Shown here: positions 41,101-53,100 of the stretch, piece after piece
Numbering within the stretch: position 1 is the stretch's first letter
Layout: the number at the start of each line of letters is the position of its first letter
DNA from: Dromaius novaehollandiae
Lineage: Eukaryota > Chordata > Aves > Casuariiformes > Dromaiidae
Assembly (NCBI RefSeq): GCF_036370855.1
Contig: NC_088117.1
Span: 4,216,001-4,280,000 of the forward strand
Reading direction: 5' to 3'
Length of the DNA: 64,000 nt
The notes under the pieces: generated by a model
Told to the model about the DNA's origin: nothing
Database searches by the model: none
Seen by the model: the letters and a program-made list of their open reading frames with translations, nothing else
Translations under genes and position numbers: made by a program

Positions 41101-44100
41101 AATCCATGTAGGTCTTTTTTAACATTCCCACACTTGGGGATTTGCATTCCTAGGCATGGTGGGGAGGGCCAGGATCCACTCAAGGCTTTGGTACCTGGTA
41201 TGAGGAAAACTGGAGGGGACTGTATAGGGAGAAATGATGGAGGTGCAGTAAGGGCAGACCCAGGATCAGCTAGGAAGGTCAGCCGAGAATAATACTGGTG
41301 GTCGTCTTCCTTTCCAGGGAGAGACAGGAATTCTCGGAGCTCCAGGCATCAAAGGTGGTCCTGGGGAGCAAGGGGACGATGGGCCAAAGGGGCCACCTGG
41401 GAGACCCGGGGAGCAAGGAAAGGAGGTATGTGCACTGGCTGACACCACGGTGGTTGCTGCTACCCATCAGCTTCCTCAGCACCTGTACTGCGCTCTGCCA
41501 GGCCCTGGGGTCGGCATGGGGAAGGGAAAGGTGTTAGCACTGAGCAGCCTGCACATCCTGCAGCTCTGCTGCAGACAAGCTTTGGCATCTCCTTGCTATA
41601 GGGGAAGACGCTTCCTGAATGTGCTAGTTATTTAATCCTTGCTTGCTTTTAGGATAGCGTGGGTCATAGCTGCAAGTAATTGTGTGGTTTTCAGTCACCT
41701 GGTAGACCTGATGGCTTTGCAGGACCTGCAGCATTTTACCCAGAAACGAACTCCCAGCCGGAGGAGGGTAGTAAAGACCATGGAAGTCAAAGCCTGGCTT
41801 TTAAATAACTGACAAAACTTGGTCCCTGGTTGGGACAATACTGGGGGAACATTTATTGCATCTGACACTGGTATTTCCTCTCCTGGCAGGGTGATGTTGG
41901 TGATGCTGGAGACCCGGGCGAGTCAGGGCTCCAGGGACAAAAGGTGGGGAGTGCCTCTTCCCCGTGTTTCTTTCCAGCACCTTGGGACCACCTGTAGTCT
42001 GCTCAGCCTCCATTTCTTAGTTTGTCATGGAGGAGGTGGAAGCAGGGCAGGGATATCCCCACGACCCATTAGGCTGAAAGTCCCCGGAGATTTTGGGGAC
42101 TGCAGCTCTGTTAGACCTGACATTAAAGCCTCTCCTGTGAGTGCTGCAGGGTGAAGGTCTCATGTCCGTGGCACTGAGTGAGGGTTTGAAACACATCATC
42201 TTAATGCAGAAGCTCCTTTACTTACTGTTCCTTTTTCTTCTTTGTGCTGACATTTCTGTCTCTATTCCTGGCCAGGGAGATGTTGGCCCTAGGGGCCTTC
42301 CTGGAGTGCCTGGACAAGGAGCTGTTATGGGGGACGTTGGAGGAAAAGGACATAAAGGAGAGAAGGGCCAAGAAGGTTTGCTGGCAAGTACAGAGAGGGA
42401 ATCCTTCAAAACCCACAGGGATTTCAGCATTTCCCCCAGGCTGGCAGTTCTGCTGCAGGGTCCTTAGGAGCGGGGCTTACTGCAGCAGGAAATGTTGGGC
42501 TCCAGGAGCTATAGAAAATACTAGAAATTGGAAAATCTCCACAATCAGGAAGTTTTGTATCTCATGCGCACGCCACCAAATTTGGCTCTAGCTGACGCAA
42601 AAGGACATGCTTTGGAACATCTCCTTGTGTGTGAGCATTTGGGCAGAAAAACAGCCCATTTACAGGAAGAATCCAGCTTTGTGTGCAGAGATTTTTATTT
42701 GACATGGTAAGAAAAGTCTTTCTTTGTGGGGTTTTGCATTTGTCTCAAAGCTGGATTTTCATATCTCTGAGATCTCAGTGCGTCCTGGCTGTGAGAAGCC
42801 TGATCTACCTGTAGCTCCACATGTTTCCTGCGTGTCAGGAGAACTAGTCTGACCTGGAATCTCCTTCTCTCGAACCATTGATGTTTGTGGGGTTTAGTTG
42901 TTTGGGTTTTGTTTTCCATGTGTGCCTGTAGTCTCTGGCTGGAGAGAACTGGCACTGCCTGTTGGGTTGCTGTAGGGACAGCTTTCCCGTGAACCTGCTG
43001 ATTCTGTCTCCTTGGGGTTACTGGCCAGAAGACAACTGCCTCCAGCCCGTTCGGCTGGACAGCCCGGGTTAGCGCTCGGTTCGGCCAAACTCCAGCCTCC
43101 TTTCAGCTGGCTGCGCCCGCCCTCCACTGAGCATTACCCCCTCTGCGTCCTAGGGCCAGGTCGGCGTTACTGGAGGTGCAGGACCTGCCGGAGCCAGAGG
43201 ACGGTTTGTAAGTCAGCTTGTCTTCCTCCTCCCTTCCTGGTGGGTTGCAGTGCTGGGGCGGGGAGCTGAGGCCACGTGTGTTACTCGGTGCCAGGCTGTG
43301 GCCGAAGCCCAGCTCGGCTGCATCAGTGATGCTCTTCTTCTTGTACCCTGAACAGGGTGGAACAGGTCTCCGAGGTCCTCCTGGGCTCGATGGTCCTGAG
43401 GGAGTGAAGGTACTGAGGTGTGATGGCTCAAGCCCTTGATCTGTCAATGAAACTCCCTTCCCCTGCGAGAGCGAATTTGGCAAGGAGCACGTTTCAGAAG
43501 GCGATGAAGAGTTGTCTGTGGTTTGGGCCCTGAGAGCATCTCCTGCCAGGGTGCTTGGACCTGCGGGTCCCCTTGCAATGAAGAGGTTCCTCTTCTGGTG
43601 GAGAGAGTCAGTGAAGTCCCCTGAGTTTGCAAATAAGAGATTCTCCCCTCTCTCCTACTCTTTTCCCAAGCTCTGGTTTCTAGCCTTTGTCTCAAGGGGA
43701 GTTGCGCTGTAACGGGAGAAGCTGGTCCCAGTCCTGCAGGCATGGCAGGCTGGTGACCCAGGGGGACAGGGTGGGGGACGGTCCCTTGGTCCCTGCCTCC
43801 TGCAAGCCAGGTTCAGCAAGGCCAGGAAAGGGTTTCCCAGCATCGAAGGGTTGTGGATGGTGTGGGATCCGGAGGACAGAGCTGGACCCGTTTCCATTAC
43901 TTCCCCAGGGAGATCCAGGGCCACGGGGCATGGACGGACCAGCTGGTGTTGCCGGATTAGAGGTACCGATGTCCTGGGAGCTCTCACGGGCTTCACCGAT
44001 GCTTCACCGTTTCCAACACAAACTGAAGTGAAAGGATTTATTGCCCCTTAACTGCCCAGGCCAAGAGTTTCAGAAGAGAGGAGAGATTTTTAATGTCTCA

Positions 44101-47100
44101 TATCTTGGCGCTGACTTCCAGGACGTACTGTGCTCCTGCCCCGAAAATCAGACCACTTCCATCAGGCGTCCCTTTTGAGAAATCTGTTCCCGCTATCGTG
44201 GCACTTCTGTTTCCAGTATATCACCTGGAAACGTGTTTGGAAGGAGCCTTTGCCTTTATTGTGCAGCAGGAGCCATGAAGACAGGAGTCTTCTGTTTACC
44301 TTGAGGCTGTTCACTGAGGCTTGTAAAGCCAAGGAGCCACTTGCCACCTCTGTCAGGGACAGAAATGAGCAGGATTTTTTTCAGCTAAAACTCACTTGCA
44401 GGAAAAAAACATAGATTTCAGTGAAATACAAAATTCCAGTGAGATTTTCTGTTCAGTCTGAAACAAAATCCCATTTACTGAAAATCTGTTAATGCTGTCA
44501 TTTTGGGACAGCTAGAAGTAATTACCCCCCCATATCAACTGCCACCCACAGCAAAAATACTGCTGTTGGCAGTGATTTAATGGAGCCCATCCCTCCAAGG
44601 AAGAAGGCTGGTAGTTTCTTCTGGGCAAGTCAATACTGCCAGAGACTGGTGAGGGAGCTGCCTCCCACAGCACCTGTTATAAGTGATACCCCTTCGCCTG
44701 CTGATTTTGTGTGTAGGAGAGGATGCTTAAAATATTCATAAAGGGCTTGAGTGTGAAAGACACGGTGGGGATGGATTTCTCCTAAATCCTCGATGTCGCT
44801 GCAGGGACTCGCAGGAGAAGATGGAGTGAAGGGAGACCGAGGCAAACCTGGTCCTGCGGTAAGTACTTCAGTGTGAAAGGAGTTTAATAACATTTAGTGA
44901 TCAATTAGCCAGAAGAGCCTGCCTTGCTGGAGATGGGGCTATTTATCACGGAAGGGAAGAGGCACGGGGCAAACCTACAGGGCGCTCCACCGTCCCTGCC
45001 AGACAAAGCGTCTGACTTTGTGACGCTGGTCCTGCGCTGCGTGGCACAGGGGACCCATATAAAGATATTTGTAAGGACTCACTTTAGTTAAATACCTTTG
45101 TAACCAAGCCATCGTTTTCTTGGTTTCTTTAGAACTGTAGTTCTTTAAAAGCATTTTAATATAGCTATTAAAAAGATGTGAAAAAGCGCTGATGCAGTTG
45201 TGCAGTTAATGCTCATTTATCAGAGTGGCTGAAACAGGTCCAGTGCATTCGGCTTTCCTGTCTTTGCACAATAAATCTGCTTGTGGCACTTGGATCTGAA
45301 GGCTCCCCAGGAAAGGCAGTTCTGCCAGCCCAGGGCATGCTCCCCAGAGTACTTGCCGCTGCCGCTTAGATGTCTGCTCGCGCTGGTGGCTTACCTGCCC
45401 CTTCCCATCGCGGCCTGAGCTCCGGCTGGCTGCACCAGTTTTATGGTTGTGGTCCTGACGTTTACAGAGCTGCAGACGTGTTACTGACGCTCTGCACTTC
45501 CACTGGAGGGGTGAATCTTGTCTGGATCCCAGCTTTCCTGTGCTGCAGTGTCCCTATGCCCAGGCAAGACCATATCCTTAACTCAGGTGATTCCTTTTGC
45601 TTAGGTGAAGTCAAGAAATAGAAGAAATTGGATTTGCAAAGCAGAAAGAGAGAGGCGTCTCACTACCTCTGTGAAGTTAGGCTTGCTGTCCCCCTGGGCC
45701 TCTGTCTCCACACTAGCTACCACGTACACATCTCCTTATCACCCAGCAATAGATAAGCCACAAACACCCATGATCGTATCTCAGCCAGACGTTAGACAGC
45801 TTCTCACGTGCCCCTCCAGCCCCAGCCTTTCCTTTTTTGCTGTGCTAGGAATGAGGTCCCAGCCCCAAGGGGGCATCCGGGCCCCTAAGCCCCCTGCAGA
45901 AATGGATGGGAATTTGGGAGCCAAACCAGGGAATGGGAGCCTGAACTCTTTGTCAGATTTGGGCCGGGTCTGTAACGGCTGCCTCTGTTTTCTGTGCACA
46001 CCAGGGCTCGGCGGGCTCCCGGGGCGGAAAGGGTGTCCCTGGATTCAAGGGCTACTCGGGGCCTGAAGGAGCCAAAGGAGCTGCGGGAGCAAAAGGAGAG
46101 CTGGGCCGGCAGGTAACTTGTCTCACCTTCCTGCTCTCCACGGAGGCGATGAGGGGACCTCCCGGCAGGGCAGCCCTCCTCCGTGCAGCTCCAGCACTGG
46201 CGCCCAGGTTTTGCTCACCATCCTTCCCCCAGCTCTGAAATTTCGGCTTCTGTAGCGGAGCAAGGAGTTGCTCCAGCCATGGCATCCCCGCTCAGGTTTG
46301 CAGCACTGCCTGGGCTGGGAGCAGCCCTGAGCACTGCGGCATGTGCCTCATTGAAACCCGCCTGCAATCCCCCTTTTGTTGTGTCACCAGCCCCTGGAGG
46401 AATGACTCACCATCTCATTTAGCCCGGCAGGAATCCATAAATGTTGCTTTTAATAACCTTGCAGCTCTGTAGGGCTGAACCTCCCGGGGTACAGGGGAAT
46501 TGGTACGTGAATCAAGCTTCGCAGCTTCAAGGTGACTGGTATTTTAGAGAGAGGGAAAATGAGGCACTGACCTCGGCGAGAAGTTACGGGTTGAGGCGCT
46601 GAGCTGGTGGGTCTGCTGTGGACCTTCCAGGTAGAGCTCCCTTGGTGCAGAGCAGGGGAAAAGCTTGGGGCAGAGCTCAGATCCCTTGACAAGGCAACCA
46701 GCCCTTTACCTGCTCTCCTGCCTTCCCCCAAATAACCCAGAGCTGACGTCAAGTCAAGCTTTTTTGTCTCTACGTGAATTCAGGGTCCTCTCGGGTCACC
46801 AGGCGAGGCTGGAGCACCGGGATTAAGCGGCACCGAGGTGAGTGGGGGTCCTCTGCTGCTCCTCTTGGTCCCAGTCTCCAGCTTTCCTCAAAGCCCCGTT
46901 CTGAGCAGGTCTAACGGGCTGGGCAAGGATTTGGGGGAATAGCCCTGCGACAGCCAATTTTTTGGAGTTCTTTGGTTTCTTTCTTCCTCAGGGTCTGATG
47001 GGTGCGAAAGGGAATCCAGGCAAACCAGGAAAACCGGGGCAAAAGGTGAGGACCTGGAGGCCTGCTGTGGTGTTTTGTCTCTCCTGAAAGCCTGATTCGG

Positions 47101-50100
47101 GTGTCAGCGATGATTCCCACGTGGTCAGCACCTCCCTGCTCCTGCAAAACACTGCCTATGGCCCCTCTTGGCATGCTTGGGTTGGGAGAGGGGCAAAAAT
47201 CCCACTGGGGGCCCTTGACATAGAGCCTCCTAAAGTGCATCGTGTGGGCGACAGCAGGGAGGGGAGGTCAGGGGGGACACCCTTACGGAGGGTTTTCCTT
47301 CTCCTTTTGGATTTTAGGGGTCTCAAGGGCGAGCTGGTCCTGAAGGGCAGAAAGGTTGCAAAGGAGAAAAGGTACCTCCAAAAATCCTCCTCTTTCTTTT
47401 TTCTTATGGAAAGTAGCCAAGAAGCAGCAGCCCATGGTCAGTGTGCCTGAAGTCATCACATCACTGCCTGCTCCTCGTGAAAGCCTTTAGGCATCCATAA
47501 ACCCATGAGGCTGAAGATCACTTCATGCAATTAACCCATTCATGTTTGGTGCCTTGGGCGGTTAGAGAAGCCATGGGGGAGCAGCATCTGTCCCTCCTTC
47601 CCCCAAGCCACCTTCCAGTCCCGTGAACCATCTTGGTCATGTCCCCCGCAGGCCAGATTTTGAGGGAGATCCATGTGGGAGCTCTGGGTGCAGGAAAGGA
47701 AAGTTTGTACCCAGTGAGATGTCCCGGGGAGCCAGCAGTGGTGCATGGTGCAGGCTTTCCGGGTACAGCGGTGGTAGTTATTGCTTTAATGCCTGCAAAC
47801 TGGGGAAGAAGCAATGCTTTTTCATCCCCAGTGCTAGAAACGGGGCACGGGCTGCTCCCAGCTCAGCTCTGGGAGGGTGCGGCAGGGCTGGAGGGGTTCG
47901 TGGCTATGGGTTGTGCCTCGCGTGGGTCAGTCCAATCTCAGGTGTTGTATGGAGGGAGAACCCGTGAGGGTCCCTAAAACCCAGGGCTGCCTCGACTGCT
48001 TTCCTTGTCTGCACAGTGCACAATAACCCCCTGGAGCAGGCCTGGGCGCGGGGTCTGGCTGGGGCGGTGGAGAGCCTCCTCAAGGGGCCGACATGTCTGC
48101 CCCATCTCCATCAGCCCCTGCCCTCGTGGGGCTGTAAAAGCCTTGGGAAGGGACGTTTCTCTTCGCTGGCATTTCCACGACACCACCCTGGTGCCTGTGC
48201 CCACGTCTCGGGGCCCCGCGGTGGGCTCCGGCGCTGGCATTCCCGCGCGGGCTCCAGCTGCTTTCCGCCCGGTTGGCCTCCTCGCTCGCTCCAACAGCTG
48301 CCATCTCCGCTGTCTCCCGTCTCTGCAGGGCAGCGCTGGGCGCGACGGGGAAGAGGGGGTCCCCGGCGAACCTGGCAGAAGGGTAAAACGGCGCCGTTGC
48401 CCCCGTGGAGGGTGGGGGGAGGCAGCTGGGCTGCTGCCGGGAGCGGCGGGGACCTGCAGCGCTGGGGGGGACCCGGTGTCCCTGCGGGGTGGCGGCGGGG
48501 GGACGCGGGGTGGCGGGAGGGCAGTGCGTCGTGCGAGCAGCTGCGTCGGTGCATTTAATGTGCTTAATCGCTCAGGAGCCCAACCTCTGTCGTTGCCCAG
48601 GGCAAGCGAGGCAAGGCTGGCCACAGGCCACCGAGAGGCCCCCGGGGACCCAAGGTAGGCCAGCGCCCCGCTTTCGTTTCACAGACGGGCCTGGGGTCCC
48701 CCTTATGTCGGCCAGGCCCCCTCTCTCCCCGAATTTCTCCCACGGCTGCATCACCAGGTTGTCTGATGTGGCCACATGTGCTGCTTGGAGGCTGAGCCAG
48801 GGGCTCTGGGCGTCCCACCAAGAGACCCCTGTCCCCCATCGCCGCCAGGGCGAGGGCTCCTCTGGCACCGGGCGGCAGGAGCTCTCCTGTCCCCCAAGAC
48901 GCTGGCGGGCAGCTCGAGGTGCTCCCCAACCAGGGGAGGGACGCTGCTTCCCCAGGTCCTCCAGCTACTCGTGGTTCAGGGTTTTCTGGGAGCAGAGATT
49001 GATATTTTTACGTGTAATAGTTCCTCCTGTTTTCTTGCTGCCATGGCTCTCACCAGCATCCTGGCTGTGGCCTCCCTCGGGCTACGGCAGCACCTACAAT
49101 TACCCCTTTGGACATGCAACATTTTTGTAATTCTTGCGTTTGGGGTGGGGCTTTTCCAACTCCGAGGTATCAGAGATGTAGATATATGTTCCCTTTGCTA
49201 TGGTTAAAAAATATGCTAGTAGTATGTTGAGAACCCCCATTACTACTCTTTGTTCATGTGCCTAGAAAGGGAAGGGCCAGTTTTGCATGATTGCCCTCAA
49301 AACTGTTCCAGGCACTCTGAACGTGCCACACTGACTCCCAAACCGGCCCCTCTCCCGTCATGTATCCAGCCTCCCCACCACTGCCCTGGAGCGAGATGGG
49401 CTTCTGCCTTGCTTTCGCATTGAACTCTGTGCAAGCCAGTAAGGGTCTCCCGCTTTTGCCTTTCAGGGCTTCCCAGGTGAAGAGGGGCTGGAAGGGCCCC
49501 AGGGCCCCCAAGGACCTTACGTGAGTATCGGCTCCGGAGGTGCCCACTTGCAAGGAGGTTTTGGGGGAAGCTGGCTGTTCCCCAGCCCCACAGCTGCGGG
49601 GATGCCGGCGGCTGGAGCAAAGGCTTGAGGAGCACCAGGCTGTGCTCCTGCCTCTTGGCCATGGACAAGGCGCTTTGGCCTCAGTTCATTCCCTGCCACC
49701 CGCTGGGTCCCTCCAGGACCTCTCAGCTTCTGAGATCAGGCATGTTCACAGCCCCTGCAGTACCACCGTGCAGCCCAGCTCTGCCGGCGACCAAAGAGGA
49801 GAACCATTTAAAAAGTATGACGTTTCTAGATGTTTTATCCATCTAGCGTACCTTGGTCATGATCTCTTGCCTTCTCTTCCCAAATTAGCTTCCCAGCAGT
49901 GCATATGCAGTGAGGCCAATCAGATCGTTTTTATAAAAGCTGAATGGTTCCCTTCCCTGTTAAAGACCAGGTGTAATGTCCAGCAATTATGAGTGCTTGT
50001 AGAAGACGTGTCAAGTGTGGCTGTGCTCATGTTCCCAGAGAACTGCCGTGGCTGAAAGGATAGGTTGTACTGCAGTATCTAGTATCGGTCCAAAAAAAAA

Positions 50101-53100
50101 GCCGGTTATTGTTTTTAATTGCTGTGTATTTCTTTTATCCATTGTTTGAAAAATCTCACCTTAACCAAAATGAAAATGAGAAGCCAGGATGTTCTAGAAC
50201 CAGCCAAAGACCCTGAACTGCATTTTTAATAGGGTATTTTTTGGGGTAAGAAGGGATCCTCCAAAGGCAAAGATCAAATATTTGATGATAAATGCCTCGA
50301 GGTCTCTAAATCTGCCTGAAATTCCCAGAATCCTTGTGGCAACCCACAATGACAGTTCATGGTGAAGCCCTTCCTGGCCAGAGAGAGAGATGTCCCTGGA
50401 GGATGAGGCCCTGCACGGTGACCTCTCTTCAGCAGTCCCAGCAGGTGTGAGAAATTCAGCTCGCTGCAGCCATGGGGTGATGTGGTTGACATATATTTTT
50501 CTCTCTTAGGGCCTTCCTGGGCTGAAAGGCGTGAAAGGAGACCCCGGCCCAAAAGGACAGAAGGTAGGAGATGTGCTGCTGTGCGGGCACTGGGCGCAGT
50601 GGGGACTTTGGGTAGAGGCTAGCATTTAATTTGCTGGATACGGTTGCATATCCCCCCCCCCCCGCTTCTTGAACCTCGATCACTGCAGCATCTCACTTCT
50701 TTCCATGTTGGCCCCACTTTCCCCAGACATTGAGAGATGAGCGCTTTAGACTCTCTCCTGTCCCCACAGGAGCTTTTCCCTCTGACAGGTCCTTTTCCAG
50801 CCTCTGTAGCCTCTTGATGTCGCAAGCAGGACCCCGTAGCATGCCGTGTTTTAATCCCCTGTTCTCAGCACTGCTGCTGACTCCGCAAATGCACACACCT
50901 TCTCTGTGCCACTTACTGATGAGATGATGGATTCAACCTTGGCACCAGAAGCCAAGCACATCCTCACGGTCCCATCCATCAGCTGCAAGGCTGTAAATAA
51001 GAGTGACAAGCAGTCCCTGGTGGCGGGCAGTTGCTCGCAGCCTTCAGGAAAATGAAGCTCAGTAATAAATAAAGCTTTAAATCTATTGCAAGCTAAATGA
51101 GCAATGGCAGATGTTAAAGTCCAGGGCTTTCAGCAAGGCCAAAGTCTGTGGGAAAGCAGCCGCAGGAAGAGGCTGTTCTTCACTGCAGCAGTGGTAGAGC
51201 CGCCTGGAGAATTGTCTGTGTCCGTGTTTGCTGCGGTTGGGTTTCTTCCTCTGCTCCACAAGATTTCAGAAAACAAGAAATTTTTTTTTGTTTTGTTGTA
51301 TTTTGTTTTGTTTTATTTTCTCAAAGTATTTCCTAGGAACCTCTGAGTTGCTGTCAAATAATTTAACCTGGGATAAAATACTTATTGTTTTGCCTTTGCA
51401 GCTGAGCAGGGACTGAAGATGCTCTGCCACACTTTTTCCTTCCCGACCAATATGTGCATGTTTAATTCTAACAAACCAAAAAGATTTTTTGCAGAAAGTC
51501 TGCAGCTGGCCATTGCTGGGAATTTCAGGTCCCCGTTCCAGCTATTTCTGCCTCGCAGGAGTCCGGGAGACATTTGGCCAGGGTTGCCCTTTCCAGACAA
51601 CCTGCTGGTTGGGCTAGTTGCTTGTGCAGTAGGAAGCCGGAGACCAGAGAGGGTTTCCTGGAGGACGTCTAGGTCCTTCCCTGCTCTCGGGCTGGACTGA
51701 AGGGAGCCTGTTGCCTGCAGTGCGTGTAGGCTTTCTCCTGGGGGGATGGCTGCCCTTTGGAGACCTCAGCCTGTCCACGCTGTGGGCACAACCGCAGCAG
51801 TAAAACCCACGCTCGTGGCCTTCTGCGTGGGTCCAGATAGCAGGTAACACCTCCATTGCCAACCGTATAAAATACTGCCAAAGGACTAAAATTGAGCAGG
51901 GCAGAGCTCTCGCTCCAGGCTGCTATGAGCTGACGTTACAGGGCATTTCTACCCATCTTTGCCACCAAAACTTTTACTGACTGTCCCCTGACTGATACTC
52001 CTAGGGTGAGAAAGGCAGCATGGGAGAGCTCGGCCAGCAAGGCGACGATGGCTTCAAGGTGCGTGAAGGGCTTTCTCTCTTCCTCCCTCCCCTTGCTCCG
52101 TTTGGCGTCCTGTGTGACACCCCTTCCACCTCTCCTAGGGCAAGCAAGGACCCCCCGGTGTCCCCGGACGGCCAGGACCCAAGGGACAGCAGGTAACCGT
52201 GGGCTGGCGGGTGACGGGAGGCCAGTGTGTGGCAGATGCACTGGGAGGAACCAGCCCCGCGTCGGCACAGTGCACCCAGGCAGCATCGGGCACGCAGCCC
52301 TGCAGCTTTGCTGGACAGTGCCAGGCACGTTGCAGAGCGTTTGGGGCATAAATTAGTATTTGGGGCAATTTCCTTCATCCGTTCTTGCAAAATACGTTGG
52401 CAAAGAGAAAACTGGGGCACCGCCTGCTCTGTAGCCCCAAAGCGCTGGGAGATGCCGCTGCTCCCAACAGGGACTTGGCTGCGCCGTGACCTCCAGTCAT
52501 GTCTTTGCAGGGTGACGACGGCCCCCCCGGTCCATGGGGCTTCCCCGGGCTCCCCGGGAAGCCGGTAAGTCCTTCGCTGTCCCCGCAGCGCGTGGGCGAG
52601 AGCGGGCTGGGGCGGCAGGCGGAGCGATGGGAGCCGGAGCGCGGCCGTACCTGGGCTCGAGAAGTGCAAGCGCGCGAGCACGGAGCGGGCTGGGTGCGCT
52701 GATGGCCGTGCCCCGGCACCGGAGAGGTTAAGACGGGATTAGACTTGAATCAGATCTGATTGCAGCGATTATGTCGCCTCCGAGAGCGCAGCAGCCTCCC
52801 TCTTAGGCCACGTCTGTTCTTTTTCCCTTCAGGGCTTGTCGGGACACAAAGTAAGTGCAGCAGAGCATCCCGAGCGGTCCTGCCCCCCCCTCGGCGCGGC
52901 GCTGCAGGACGCATGAGCCGGTGCCCGCTGCTGGGCCGCGGGCGTCGACGCGGTGCCGTATTCCGCACCGCGGCATCTCACCCATGTCGTTCTCTCCCTC
53001 TCCGCTTTGGTTTGCCGCAGGGACCGAAAGGCTTCGTGGGCCGGCCGGGACCCCGGGGCAAGCGGGGCCTGCCGGTAAGCGGGGCTGCTCGCGCCCCTCG

